Positions 34,810 through 44,247 are shown, counted from the first letter of the stretch. The stretch: DNA of 64,000 nucleotides from Lachnospiraceae bacterium 3-1 (GCA_000403255.2 KE159594.1:62001-126000); one strand, 5' to 3'. Numbers and translations are program-made. Notes: generated from the sequence alone by a model not told the origin.

Positions 34810-35430
34810 ATGAGCGTAAACAGTGTTAATAGTGTAAACAGTACCGCAGCTTATACCACACCTGTTCAGCAGAACAGCACAAAAGCCGCTGGGAACACCG
34901 AAACTTCCAAGCAGACTACGGATAAGGGCGTTGTATACGAGAAAGGCAATGCTTCTAAGACTTCTTCCAAAAACAGTATCTATTCCAAAGACGACATCGT
35001 TGCACGTATGAAGAAAGATACAGAAGCTAGAACTGCTCAGCTTCGGAGTCTGGTAGAGAAGATGATGACCACTCAGGGAAGCAAAATTGGTCAGGCTGAT
35101 GACATGTGGAAATTCCTTGCCAAAGGTAATTTCACCGTAAGCGCTGATGTAAGGGCACAGGCTCAGGCTGATATTGCAGACGATGGTTACTGGGGTGTAG
35201 AACAGACCTCTGATCGTATTGTTGAATTTGCAAAGGCTTTAACTGGCGGCGACGCTTCTAAAATGGAAGAGATGAAAGCTGCTTTTGAAAAAGGCTTTAA
35301 AGCTGCAACTGGAGCTTGGGGATCTAAATTACCAGATATCTCCAACAGGACTTACGACGCCGTAATGAAGAAATTTGACGATTGGGCTGGAAAGACTACC
35401 GAGACTCCAGAAACTACAGAGATCGCATAA
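34810..35430 (+). CDS. 206-residue protein of unknown function, possibly motility-regulated
   Basis: Not confidently recognised. N-terminal 60 residues are Ser/Thr/Asn-rich and disordered-looking (SVNSVNSVNST repeat); the rest is helical with DVRAQAQADIADDGYWGVEQ, TSDRIVEFAKALTGGD and MKAAFEKGFKAATGAWGSKLP. The spacing of an aromatic/GD motif before AFEKGF recalls DUF5610-type proteins, but this is weak. No signal peptide or membrane helix. Strong site AAGGAGGG. A sigma-D-like promoter precedes it and an MCP-type gene lies upstream, so it may belong to the flagellar/chemotaxis regulon (inference). Confidence 0.8.
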   Translation: MSVNSVNSVNSTAAYTTPVQQNSTKAAGNTETSKQTTDKGVVYEKGNASKTSSKNSIYSKDDIVARMKKDTEARTAQLRSLVEKMMTTQGSKIGQADDMWKFLAKGNFTVSADVRAQAQADIADDGYWGVEQTSDRIVEFAKALTGGDASKMEEMKAAFEKGFKAATGAWGSKLPDISNRTYDAVMKKFDDWAGKTTETPETTEIA

Positions 35431-35470
35431 ACTATCATCCCAATAAGAACTTTCAATGATAAGTTTACCA

Positions 35471-35508
35471 AAAAGAAGAAACTGGATTTCTGGTTTCTTC
35501 TTTTCTTT
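35471..35508 (+). terminator. Terminator after the 206-residue protein
   Basis: AAAAGAAGAAAC (35471-35482) pairs with GTTTCTTCTTTT (35493-35504), followed by CTTT. Confidence 0.8.
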
Positions 35509-35609
35509 ATGATATATAGAAGGGACGATATGTTTATGGCTATTATGCTTCTTTCTTGTTTTGCCTAAAATATTGTTTTTACGTTATTTTTGTGTTACTT
35601 TACATTTAG

Positions 35610-35741
35610 GATTCGGGTGTCAAAAGCCACACGATAGGAAAAATTTGTGGTCAGTATCCTTTTGATTCCATTATCAAGGTCAATATCTACGATGACCTGC
35701 TGATCAATTTCTCCGAGATTGCTGATCTGCTAGACATTTAA
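35610..35741 (+). pseudogene. Possible 3' remnant of a gene
   Basis: A 43-codon open stretch without a start: GVKSHTIGKICGQY, then PFDSIIKVNIYDDLLINF and SEIADLLDI before TAA. It reads like the C-terminus of a real protein and a strong terminator follows. The frame is closed by TAG just upstream. Family not recognised. Confidence 0.3.
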
Positions 35742-35750
35742 CCAAAAAGA

Positions 35751-35806
35751 AAAGAGAGCCCCATGGGATTTCAAGCTCTTGAAATTCCATGGGGCTCTCT
35801 CTTTTT
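35751..35806. terminator. Bidirectional terminator, end of scfA-scfB-secDF
   Basis: AGAGAGCCCCATGG...GATTTCAAG pairs with the complementary arm ending CCATGGGGCTCTCT; T-tracts on both strands. It ends the minus-strand secDF operon. Confidence 0.88.
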
Positions 35807-35863
35807 AAGAATCAAAGGCTGACATCGGTATCAACCGACAATCTATATCATTGTATGAAAAAA

Positions 35864-38008
35864 CTATTTTTTTGCAAACTTCACTTTAAACACATACCAC
35901 AATGCACCGGTAATACATACGGAAGAATAACCGCCGCAGATAATACCTGCCATCAACGGAAGAGCAAATTCACGGATAGAACTTACGCCCAGGATAAACA
36001 GTACAAATACCATAATAAAAGTAGTCAATGAGGTATTGATACTTCTGGATAAGGTCTGGCTAATACTCTTGTCCGCAATTTCCATCAGGCTGGCTGCATC
36101 TCTTTTCTTTGCTCCGCCAAGATTCTCACGGATACGGTCAAAGATAACAATCGTTGCATTGATGGAATAACCTACAATGGTCAGCATACATGCAATAAAA
36201 GTATTTCCTACGGAAGTCTTTGCAATGGCATAAAATGCAAGTACCACCAACACATCGTGTAACAATGCAATCACCGCACTTCCTGCAAATCGGATATCCT
36301 TAAACCGGAACCAAATGTAAATCAGCATGAAAATCGTCGCAGTAACTACCGCCCAAATTGCATCTGATTTCATTTCATTACTTACGGTAGAGCTAATATT
36401 TTCTGCAATAATTCCGTCTTCACTAACTCCAAACTGGTCAATCAACGCTTGATTCAAAGATTCACGTTCTGCCAATTCTAAGGAACGGGTTTTAATTACC
36501 ACCTGATTGGTTCCCTCAATCTTCTGTGTCTGAACATTAGGATCGCCTGTCACTTCCTCTATTGCTGGAACAATTTTTTCATCAATCTCGCTGATGGAGT
36601 AATCCTCATTAAAAGTTACTGTGGTAGAAGTTCCACCTACGAAGTCAAGGCTATAATTTAAAATATTTCCGTCTTTGGATTTATTGATTCCCATTCCCAC
36701 AGCTCCTGCTGCAATCAGAAGCAAGGATACTGCAAAACATACCATACGCTTGTTCAGGAAATGCATGGTATTCCTTTCCTTCGTAGCTCCATAATACTTA
36801 GCGTCCTGCAAGCCCAAGGCGTAGAAAGACTTCATCAGCCAACGGGTCACTACCAATGCCGTAAACATGGACAAGACAATACCAATTCCTAATGTATAAG
36901 CAAATCCTTTCACGGAACCAGAACCCCGAACTCCTAATACAACCGCAGCAATCAATGTGGTAATATTACCATCTAAAATAGCGGAAAGAGCTTTCTCATA
37001 ACCAATCTTAATGGCAGAATTCACAGTCTTGCCTGCGCCAATCTCCTCACGGATACGGGCAAATATAATAACGTTAGCATCCACTGCCATACCAATAGAT
37101 AAAATAATACCTGCAATACCTGGCAATGTCAGCGTAATATCAAAAATCCAAAGGGCCCATACCGTCAACGCAGAATAAAGTACAAGAGCAAGACTGGCAG
37201 TAAATCCAGGCACACGATACATCACCATCATAAACAGCATAACCAGTACTAAACCAATCAACGCCGCTTTGAAACTGGTGGAAATCGCTTCCTCACCCAA
37301 CTGAGCGCCTACCACCTTTGAATGCAGCTCTTCCAGCTCCAATGACAAAGATCCAATACGGATAATGGAAGCAAGCTCCTCTGCAGCCTCAAAACTTTCC
37401 ATATGGGTAATCTGCGCCTGCCCTCCAGTAATGGCTTCGTCCACACTAGGCTGACTGATGGTCTCTCCATCATAGACAATGGGCAGCGTTTTCCCAATAT
37501 TATCCTCGGTTGCCTTGGCAAACTTTTTTGCTCCCTCGTCTGTCAATGTTAAATCCACCACATACTGACGGTTTCCCATATTATCTGTAAAGGTGCCGCC
37601 CTGAGCATTCTGGATATCTGTTCCTGAGACAAGTGTTTCCCCTGCCTCATTCTGGAATTCCAAAGAACCTGGCTTGCCTAGCTCTTCTAAAATTTCATTT
37701 GCATCAGAGACTCCTGGAATCTCAATATTTATTCGGTTATTTCCTTCCTGATATACGGTAGATTCCGTACTATAAGTCTCCACACGCTTTTGCAGCTTAT
37801 AGACAGTATCCTTCATATCTTCTGCTGATGGATTGTCCTCTACTGCCTGATAGGTGATGCTGACACCCCCTGCAAGATCCAGGCCCAGCTTAATATTACG
37901 GTTCTCACCTACGCCAACCGTTGAGACAATGGTCCCAGCATACCAGGTCATACCAACCATGATAGCTAAAATCAGAACCAGAATCCCCGTTGCTTTACTT
38001 TTCTTCAT
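35864..38008 (-). CDS. secDF: Protein translocase subunit SecDF (fused)
   Basis: 714 residues with SecD and SecF fused in one chain. SecD half: signal-like first helix, LGLDLAGGVSITYQAVE, P1 domain, and IAGIILSIGMAVDANVIIFARIREE; SecF half begins about residue 420 with SLDFVGGTSTTVTFNE and contains VIALLHDVLVVLAFY and TIVGYSINATIVIFDRIREN. Membrane protein that helps pull secreted proteins through SecYEG using the proton or sodium gradient. It follows scfB by 24 nt, a pairing common in Clostridia. The strong terminator at 35751 ends the transcript. Confidence 0.95.
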   Translation of the reverse strand: MKKSKATGILVLILAIMVGMTWYAGTIVSTVGVGENRNIKLGLDLAGGVSITYQAVEDNPSAEDMKDTVYKLQKRVETYSTESTVYQEGNNRINIEIPGVSDANEILEELGKPGSLEFQNEAGETLVSGTDIQNAQGGTFTDNMGNRQYVVDLTLTDEGAKKFAKATEDNIGKTLPIVYDGETISQPSVDEAITGGQAQITHMESFEAAEELASIIRIGSLSLELEELHSKVVGAQLGEEAISTSFKAALIGLVLVMLFMMVMYRVPGFTASLALVLYSALTVWALWIFDITLTLPGIAGIILSIGMAVDANVIIFARIREEIGAGKTVNSAIKIGYEKALSAILDGNITTLIAAVVLGVRGSGSVKGFAYTLGIGIVLSMFTALVVTRWLMKSFYALGLQDAKYYGATKERNTMHFLNKRMVCFAVSLLLIAAGAVGMGINKSKDGNILNYSLDFVGGTSTTVTFNEDYSISEIDEKIVPAIEEVTGDPNVQTQKIEGTNQVVIKTRSLELAERESLNQALIDQFGVSEDGIIAENISSTVSNEMKSDAIWAVVTATIFMLIYIWFRFKDIRFAGSAVIALLHDVLVVLAFYAIAKTSVGNTFIACMLTIVGYSINATIVIFDRIRENLGGAKKRDAASLMEIADKSISQTLSRSINTSLTTFIMVFVLFILGVSSIREFALPLMAGIICGGYSSVCITGALWYVFKVKFAKK

Positions 38009-38032
38009 GATTTCTTCCTCTCTTACCTCATC

Positions 38033-39436
38033 TTATTGGGTCAAATTCAGCATATTCTGCTGGATTTCACACGTTTCCTCTGCTTCTTCTGCCAGAGCAG
38101 CCTTTATCATAATGGCACATTCAATCCGCTTTTTCTGCAGCTCGCAACCAATATCATACGCATCTGTAATGCTTCCATGAAAATTCCAGGAATTGGCAGC
38201 ACAGCCACCGCTGCAATAAAATTTTGCAAAACAGTTTCTGCATTTTTCCTTTGCATACACATTACAAAGCTTGAATTCCTTTTGCAACTCCTTATTCTTC
38301 ACACCCTCTGTCACATTTCCCATGAGAAATTCTTCATTTCCCACAAACTGATGACAAGGATACAAATCTCCCCAAGGAGTGACTGCCAAATATTCTGTAC
38401 CGGAACCACAGCCAGACAATCGCTTTGCCACACAAGGCCCACCCTCTAAATCTATCATAAAATGAAAGAAATGAAAACCCCTGTTTTCTTTTTGGCGTTT
38501 TATCATTTCTACTGCCAGCCTATCATATTCTTCAAACAATTTCGGCAAATCTTCTTCCTGCAAAGCATAGCTCTCTGTGGGCTTTGCCACCACAGGTTCT
38601 ACAGAAATCTGTTGAAACCCCAAATCAGCCAAATGCAGCACATCTTTGGAAAAATCCAGGTTATTGTGGGTAAATGTGCCTCGCACATAGTATTTCTCCT
38701 GATTCCTGCTCTCTGCAAATTTTTGGAACTTCGGCACAATCAAATCGTAGCTTCCCGCTCCCTTTCGAAAGGGACGCATCCTGTCATTGACCTCTTTTCG
38801 GCCATCAATGCTAAGCACCACATTTGCCATTTCCTGATTAGCAAACTCCATAATCTCATCATTCAAAAGCACGCCGTTGGTGGTTAAAGTAAACCGGAAA
38901 TTCTTATTATGAAGCTTCTCCTGTTCCCTGCCATAAGCCACTAACCTCTTTACCACTTCAAAATTCAAAAGCGGTTCCCCACCGAAAAAATCCACTTCCA
39001 GATTTCGGCGGTTTCCTGACTCTGCAATCAAAAAATCAAGGGCAGCCTTTCCTACCTCGTAAGACATTACTGCCCTTCTTCCATGATATTCTCCTTCCTC
39101 CGCAAAGCAATAGCGACAGGCCAGATTACAGTCATGGGCGATATGCAGACACAATGCCTTTACCACTGTGGGCCGTTCCTTAAACTGCTCCATATAATTC
39201 TCATACTCATCTTCAGTAAACAACTGCTGTTCCTGTACCAGAGTTTTTACTTCCTCATACCCTTCCAGGATCTCCTCCTTCGGATAGCTCTCACTTAGAC
39301 GGGAAATAATCTCCTCCTTTGTACATGTCTCAAACAATGGAATCACATCATAAACCAGGTCGTCTACTATATGTATAGCCCCGCTATTTACATCCAAAAC
39401 AATATTATAACCATTATTTTTATATTGATGAACCAC
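38033..39436 (-). CDS. scfB: SCIFF ranthipeptide radical-SAM maturase
   Basis: About 467 residues. N-terminal peptide-recognition (RRE-like) region YNIVLDVNSGAIHIVDDLVYDVIPLF; radical SAM motif CRYCFAEEGEYHG (CxxxCxxC as CNLACRYC); C-terminal SPASM-type auxiliary cluster cysteines in CVAKRLSGCGSGT, CHQFVG, CNVYAKEKCRNCFAKFYCSGGC. It makes thioether links in the SCIFF peptide encoded 163 nt upstream. I prefer the GTG at 39436 (GAGGA site), which gives the usual HQYKNNGYNIV start; an in-frame ATG at 39514 is the alternative. Confidence 0.92.
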   Translation of the reverse strand: MVHQYKNNGYNIVLDVNSGAIHIVDDLVYDVIPLFETCTKEEIISRLSESYPKEEILEGYEEVKTLVQEQQLFTEDEYENYMEQFKERPTVVKALCLHIAHDCNLACRYCFAEEGEYHGRRAVMSYEVGKAALDFLIAESGNRRNLEVDFFGGEPLLNFEVVKRLVAYGREQEKLHNKNFRFTLTTNGVLLNDEIMEFANQEMANVVLSIDGRKEVNDRMRPFRKGAGSYDLIVPKFQKFAESRNQEKYYVRGTFTHNNLDFSKDVLHLADLGFQQISVEPVVAKPTESYALQEEDLPKLFEEYDRLAVEMIKRQKENRGFHFFHFMIDLEGGPCVAKRLSGCGSGTEYLAVTPWGDLYPCHQFVGNEEFLMGNVTEGVKNKELQKEFKLCNVYAKEKCRNCFAKFYCSGGCAANSWNFHGSITDAYDIGCELQKKRIECAIMIKAALAEEAEETCEIQQNMLNLTQ

Positions 39437-39598
39437 TGTCAGTTCCTCACTTTCTATCTTTTGGAAACCGCGTAAAATTTTACACAATTCCTTACCACAA
39501 CCAAACGTACACACAAATGACCGCTCGTTGAATGCGAACGGTCTGTGCTTACATGCTATGTTCTTCTGGTTCTAAAACCTAAGTCTGCTTGATAGAGA

Positions 39599-39739
39599 TT
39601 ATTTGTTCTCACAGCTCTGATTTCCTACGGTACAGCTTGTCTTGCATGCAGATTGACAAGATGTCTGGCATTCTCCACAGCCGCCTCTTTTTACTGTGTT
39701 CTGTAATCTCTTTGTATTTAATGTCTTTACATGTTTCAT
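39599..39739 (-). CDS. scfA: SCIFF (six-cysteines-in-forty-five) precursor peptide
   Basis: 46 residues with six cysteines at positions 21, 24, 28, 32, 36 and 43: leader MKHVKTLNTKRLQNTVKRGG, then CGECQTSCQSACKTSC and a short tail. Matches the SCIFF family of ranthipeptides, in which the maturase links Cys to a Thr alpha-carbon. Site AGGAAG is well placed. It is short, so it is easily missed. The peptide is nearly universal in Clostridia and its role is unresolved. Cotranscribed with scfB. Confidence 0.95.
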   Translation of the reverse strand: MKHVKTLNTKRLQNTVKRGGCGECQTSCQSACKTSCTVGNQSCENK

Positions 39740-39779
39740 AACGATACTTCCTTTCTGTTCTTCTTAATCCTTATGGCAA

Positions 39780-39808
39780 AGTATAACACACTTTTTTTCA
39801 GATGAAAA
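39780..39808 (-). promoter_or_regulatory. Putative promoter of scfA-scfB-secDF
   Basis: Minus-strand TTTTCA (39803-39808), 17-bp spacer, TATACT (39780-39785), about 40 nt before scfA. Confidence 0.5.
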
Positions 39809-39811
39809 GCA

Positions 39812-41050
39812 TTATTTCAAAAATTCCACGGAAGCTTTAAACTGGTCACAATCAATGACTACATCAAATGTTCCGCCTAATGCGGCCGTATAAGTATTGA
39901 CAATGGCAAGCCCCAATCCATTCCCCTCGGTAGTCCTTGACTCATCTCCTCTGGCAAAACGCTCTACAATCTGCTCTCTGGTAAAATTCATCTGGTAACT
40001 GGACGTATTGGTAATTTCAAATCGTACTTTCTGCCTTGTCTCCTCTGGATTCCCTTCCTCCGGTACATGAACAATGGATGACTTTAAGAAAATTCTGGTA
40101 TACTCCTGAGAATATTTCAATGCATTTTCCATCAGGTTCTGGACAATTCGATACATATAACTGCTGTCCGCCATAAAATTCGTAGACTCGCTGGTAAGTA
40201 TCACCACAAATTCCCTGCCACTCTCTGTAATCAAGTCTGCCATATCTGCCTGTACCTGTTCAATCAGGCAGTTCAACTCCATTTGCTCAATTTTCAAGTC
40301 TATATTTCCGCTGCTGGTCTTTGCCAGATCAAACAAGCTGTCTATCATTTCTTTTAGCTTCTGGGCTTTTCTGGAAAGCACGTCAATGTAATCAGACAAC
40401 ACATCGCTCAGTTCTTCCTTTTTCATCAATTCAATGTAGCCTACGATGGAAGTCAAAGGGGTTTTTAAATCATGGGACACATTGGAAATCAAATCTACTT
40501 TCATTTGCTCACTGCGCAGTGCAGCCTCTAAGCTTCTCTGATTAATCTGTTTCAGGTTTTCCATATAAAGCTTCAATTTTTTCTTCATATAAAAAGTAAT
40601 TACAAAATTAGCCACAATCCATTGAATTACCACAGTACCGATGGGTATATAAGCAGAGCTTAAATTTCCAAATATCCAGGAATGCTTCATCCTGTAGTGA
40701 AAATTTTTAGCTGCCACAAGTAAGAAAATCACTGCAATGACCCCGATACAAATCATTAATTTCCGCTGCTTTTTTTCCCATTCCTGAAAAAATTGCTCCG
40801 ACTGTACATTCCATGTTCTATTTGTAAGCCTCAGCCAAAACATAATCAGGCTGGATATTCCCACCCCGAAACACAGGTTCATGATACCGCCTATGAAAAG
40901 ATTGTTCTCTGTGGTCACATACCGATAAGATAACATATCTGCCATAAGCAGGCATCCCAGCACAACACTTGCCACCCCTAGAAGCAGCCATATTTCATCT
41001 CTTTTCACAATTATTTTAATCAGTCTTTGTATCTTCTTATTTTGTCTCAT
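39812..41050 (-). CDS. Sensor histidine kinase (VanS/PhoR-like)
   Basis: 412 residues. Four membrane helices in the first 170 residues (EIWLLLGVASVVLGCLLMADML; FIGGIMNLCFGVGISSLIMFW; LMICIGVIAVIFLLVA; IGTVVIQWIVANFVITFYM), almost no extracellular loop, then DHp with His in NVSHDLKTPLTSIVGYIELM, N-box NLMENALKYS and G-box NGLGLAIVNTY. So it probably senses in or near the membrane. I start at 41050, overlapping the regulator stop by 14 nt. It pairs with the OmpR-type regulator. VanS-like resemblance is generic. Confidence 0.9.
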   Translation of the reverse strand: MRQNKKIQRLIKIIVKRDEIWLLLGVASVVLGCLLMADMLSYRYVTTENNLFIGGIMNLCFGVGISSLIMFWLRLTNRTWNVQSEQFFQEWEKKQRKLMICIGVIAVIFLLVAAKNFHYRMKHSWIFGNLSSAYIPIGTVVIQWIVANFVITFYMKKKLKLYMENLKQINQRSLEAALRSEQMKVDLISNVSHDLKTPLTSIVGYIELMKKEELSDVLSDYIDVLSRKAQKLKEMIDSLFDLAKTSSGNIDLKIEQMELNCLIEQVQADMADLITESGREFVVILTSESTNFMADSSYMYRIVQNLMENALKYSQEYTRIFLKSSIVHVPEEGNPEETRQKVRFEITNTSSYQMNFTREQIVERFARGDESRTTEGNGLGLAIVNTYTAALGGTFDVVIDCDQFKASVEFLK

Positions 41051-41762
41051 ATTTTTCCATTTTATATCCAATTCCCCACACCACCTTTACATATTTTGGA
41101 TTTTTTGTATCTATTTCCAGTTTTTCCCGAATATGGCGAATATGTACCATCACCGTGTTTTCCACTGTGTAGCTGGCCACTTCCTTCCACACTCTCTCAT
41201 AAATTTTCTCTGCGGAAAACACCTGCCCGGGATGTTCCATCAAAAGCTCCAGTATTTTATATTCTGTGGCGGTCAGCTTTACCTCTGCACCATCCACAAT
41301 GGCCTTTTTGCTTTTCCGGTCCAACACCAGACTTCCATTTACAATTTGGTCTTCCTGAGCCTTAGGATCACTGCCGCCCCAGGTATGGTAACGCCTTAAC
41401 TGGGCTGCTACCCGGGCGGTAAGCTCCGCCGGATTATAAGGTTTTGCAATATAATCATCCGCCCCCATCACAAGACCAGAAACCTTATCGCTTTCCTCTG
41501 TCTTAGCTGACAGGATGATAACTGGGATTTTATTATGTTCCCTAATTTTCATCAATGCTGAGAGTCCATTTAGCCTAGGCATCATCACATCCAGAAGAAT
41601 TAAATCCACATCATATTCTTTTAGCATATCTAACGCTTCCAGTCCATCGTAAGCCTTTAGAATTCGGTATCCTTCATATTCCAAAAGCTTCCCTAAAGAA
41701 AACACAATCTCTTTGTTGTCATCCACAACCAAAATGGTTTGTTGTTCCGTCTGTTGTTCCAT
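41037..41762 (-). CDS. OmpR/PhoB family response regulator (VanR-like)
   Basis: 241 residues. Receiver: ILVVDDNKEIV, phospho-acceptor Asp in DLILLDVMMPRLNG, Lys in DYIAKPYNPAEL. C-terminal winged HTH with LTATEYKILELLMEHPGQVFS and the end VKVVWGIGYKMEKYE. This ending is like VanR-group regulators. The vanG-type genes at 51-54 kb are far away, so a link is only a possibility. Start at 41762 (AAGGAGAAAAGG). Confidence 0.93.
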   Translation of the reverse strand: MEQQTEQQTILVVDDNKEIVFSLGKLLEYEGYRILKAYDGLEALDMLKEYDVDLILLDVMMPRLNGLSALMKIREHNKIPVIILSAKTEESDKVSGLVMGADDYIAKPYNPAELTARVAAQLRRYHTWGGSDPKAQEDQIVNGSLVLDRKSKKAIVDGAEVKLTATEYKILELLMEHPGQVFSAEKIYERVWKEVASYTVENTVMVHIRHIREKLEIDTKNPKYVKVVWGIGYKMEKYETK

Positions 41763-41881
41763 GTCCTTTTCTCCTTGCATTTTTCTTACAGATATTATAA
41801 TAATGATTTCAAAAATAAAACTAAATGAATTCCTTAAATTTTCCTTAAACCTACACGTGCCGCCTATTGTGGCAGAAGAAA

Positions 41882-41908
41882 AAAGAGCGGTGGCAAGTTC
41901 CGCTCTTT
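41882..41908 (-). terminator. Terminator of relQ
   Basis: AAAGAGCGG and CCGCTCTTT form a 9-bp stem with T residues following on the minus strand, 64 nt after the relQ stop and before the response regulator. Confidence 0.75.
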
Positions 41909-41972
41909 GATGGATTATTCTGTCTTTTCTTTTCCGTTTTGATTCTCTATCAGCTTTTGGATGACGCTACGT

Positions 41973-42626
41973 TCACTCTTCCATCACTCTCTGCTGTTCT
42001 TTCGCCTGTATAATTGCCTCATTCAAAGAAAGCATTTTTGCATCCAACATGGACACAATTTCTGCGCACTCCCTCAAATCCTGGCTGATATACTCTGGAG
42101 CGTTTCCTTCAAATTTATAATAAATCTTATGCTCTAAGCTTGCCCAAAAATCCATGGCAATGGTTCTGATTTGGATTTCCACCTTAGTGTCCACAACCCC
42201 ATTACTTAGAAAAATAGGGACTGTCACTAACATATGAAAACTTTTATATCCACTTTCCTTAGGATTCTTAATGTAATCCTTAATCGAAACTACTGTCAGG
42301 TCATTTTGCCTGCCTATCATTTCTGCCAGCCGATAGATATCAGAAGTAAAAGAACACACCACCCGAATTCCTGCAATGTCGTTGATATGCTTTACCATAT
42401 TATCAATGGTGCTTTCATATCCATGGCGTTTCAACTTCTTCACAATGCTTTCTGGAGACTTAATCCTGGATTTTACATATTCAATCGGATTGTACTTATG
42501 TACATGTCGAAACTCATCATTCAAAATATCAACTTTGGTGCCTACTTCTTTCAAAGCTGAATTATATAGGAAAATAACTGTTTCCCAACTGGTTACGCCT
42601 TCATTAAATTTTTCAGGTACTTCCAT
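41973..42626 (-). CDS. relQ: Small alarmone synthetase RelQ-type
   Basis: 217 residues, the classic single-domain SAS1/RelQ layout. Motifs: KSRIKSPESIVKKL (ATP), NDIAGIRVVC (metal Asp), ESGYKSFHMLV (GTP), KVEIQIRTIAMDFWASLEHKIYYK; then the C-terminal helix for tetramerisation (LDAKMLSLNEAI). Makes (p)ppGpp in the cytosol. It is the housekeeping counterpart to the longer RelA/SpoT-domain protein at 25946. Ribosome site GGAAAATAAAAGGAAATGG. Confidence 0.93.
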   Translation of the reverse strand: MEVPEKFNEGVTSWETVIFLYNSALKEVGTKVDILNDEFRHVHKYNPIEYVKSRIKSPESIVKKLKRHGYESTIDNMVKHINDIAGIRVVCSFTSDIYRLAEMIGRQNDLTVVSIKDYIKNPKESGYKSFHMLVTVPIFLSNGVVDTKVEIQIRTIAMDFWASLEHKIYYKFEGNAPEYISQDLRECAEIVSMLDAKMLSLNEAIIQAKEQQRVMEE

Positions 42627-42707
42627 TTCCTTTTATTTTCCATCCTTTCCTGCTTTGACAAGCTTTTTCCTTGCACCAGAGCGTAATCTGATCAAATACT
42701 GCCAGAC

Positions 42708-44009
42708 CTATCCCTGCTGCACAGATTTGCTTTCCAGCATCTTATCAATTGTTACCAGCTTTACACAAATTACAAAAATATCGGTTGCAATCTTCAAATC
42801 ATCCAGCGTAGGATAAGTAGGTGCAATACGGATTGTACTATCTTTTGGATCTTTTCCATAGGGGAAAGGCGCTCCGGCCGGAGTCATAGTGACGCCTGCT
42901 TTTTTCGCTTTTGCAACAATTGCCTTTGCACAGCCTTCCAGCGCCTCGAATGCAATAAAATATCCGCCCTTGGGTGCAATCCAGGTCCCAGCATCCCTTC
43001 CTTTTAATTCACACTCGAATTTATCAATAATCATTTCAAATTTCGGGCGCAAAATATCTGCATGTTTGCGCATATGCTCTGTCATACCGTAAATATCCTT
43101 GAAAAACCTTACATGTCGAAGCTGATTCACCTTATCGTGTCCAATGGTTGCCACTTGCATCTGTTCTTTGATTTCCACCAGGTTATTGGCAGATGTGGCA
43201 ATCGCAGCTACACCCGAACCCGGAAAACTTATTTTTGACGTTGAACAAAACTTATAGACCATATCTGGGTTCCCAGCGCGCTTACATTCTGCTAAAATTT
43301 CCACCAAATTATCCTGGTCAATGTCATACAGATGATGCACGCCATAAGCATTATCCCAATAAATGCGGAAATCCTTTGCTGCTGGTTTCAGCCTTGCAAA
43401 ACGGCGGACTGTCTCATCTGAATATGTGATTCCCTGGGGATTGGAATATTTCGGCACACACCAGATTGCTTTGATTGCCTCATCCTTGCTGACCAAATCT
43501 TCTACCATATCCATATCTGGGCCAGTTGGAAGCATGGGAATATTAATCATCTCTATCCCAAAATATTCTGTTATTGTAAAATGCCTGTCATAACCTGGCA
43601 CTGGGCATAGAAACTTCACCTTATCCAACTTACACCATGGCGTATTTCCCATCACTCCATGGGTCATAGATCTTGAAACGGTATCATACATAATATTCAA
43701 ACTGGAATTACCATAAATAATAATGTTATCTGGATGACATTCAATCATATCTCCAAGAAGCACTTTTGCCTCCTGAATTCCATCCAACACCCCATAATTC
43801 CGGCAATCCGTTCCATCCTCACAGCTTAAATCCATATTGCTGTTCAATACGTTCATCATTTCCATAGACAAATCCAACTGTTCCGCTGAAGGTTTTCCTC
43901 TGGACATATCCAATTTCAATCCGCTTGCCGCGTATTTCCTATAAGCAGCTTCCAATGCTGTCTTTTCTTTCAATAATTCTTCTCTGCTCATCTCCTGATA
44001 TGACTGCAT
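42708..44009 (-). CDS. Aspartate aminotransferase type Ic (MocR-like aminotransferase)
   Basis: 433 residues. Begins LLKEKTALEAAYRKYAASGLKLDMSRGKPS and contains PVPGYDRHFTITEYFG, VPKYSNPQGITYSDE, IYWDNAYGVHHL (Asp/Tyr PLP contacts) and the PLP Lys in CSTSKISFPGSGVA. This is the class with PF12897, seen in Clostridia and actinobacteria and characterised as a distinct aspartate aminotransferase group. Cytosolic; exchanges aspartate and 2-oxoglutarate. Site AGGAGGAATG. A good promoter (44089-44117) precedes it. Confidence 0.88.
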   Translation of the reverse strand: MQSYQEMSREELLKEKTALEAAYRKYAASGLKLDMSRGKPSAEQLDLSMEMMNVLNSNMDLSCEDGTDCRNYGVLDGIQEAKVLLGDMIECHPDNIIIYGNSSLNIMYDTVSRSMTHGVMGNTPWCKLDKVKFLCPVPGYDRHFTITEYFGIEMINIPMLPTGPDMDMVEDLVSKDEAIKAIWCVPKYSNPQGITYSDETVRRFARLKPAAKDFRIYWDNAYGVHHLYDIDQDNLVEILAECKRAGNPDMVYKFCSTSKISFPGSGVAAIATSANNLVEIKEQMQVATIGHDKVNQLRHVRFFKDIYGMTEHMRKHADILRPKFEMIIDKFECELKGRDAGTWIAPKGGYFIAFEALEGCAKAIVAKAKKAGVTMTPAGAPFPYGKDPKDSTIRIAPTYPTLDDLKIATDIFVICVKLVTIDKMLESKSVQQG

Positions 44010-44088
44010 ATCTCATTCCTCCTGAACTTCTCTTCTTGGACTGTCAAACAGCCTTGTCGAAATCATCTCTTTTTACTCAACCTTTCCT

Positions 44089-44117
44089 ATTATGCACCAT
44101 TCTTCCCAAATTGTAAA
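44089..44117 (-). promoter_or_regulatory. Putative promoter of the aspartate aminotransferase gene
   Basis: Minus-strand TTTACA (44112-44117), 17-bp spacer, CATAAT (44089-44094). Confidence 0.55.
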
Positions 44118-44247
44118 GTATTTTCTTTCACAACTTTACATTTGTCCGCATAAGAAAGACTTTTCAAGAGAAAAGAGCTGGCCCAGATATTAATAAAAAT
44201 TTTAAATTATAAAAAAATCTTTTACAGCATGTGAACTTCGCAATTAC

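Noticed and set aside
39812-41762. The two-component pair as the VanRS of the vanG-type genes
   Set aside because: It is 10 kb away with unrelated genes between; VanR/VanS resemblance is at the level of the general family, so no assignment was made.
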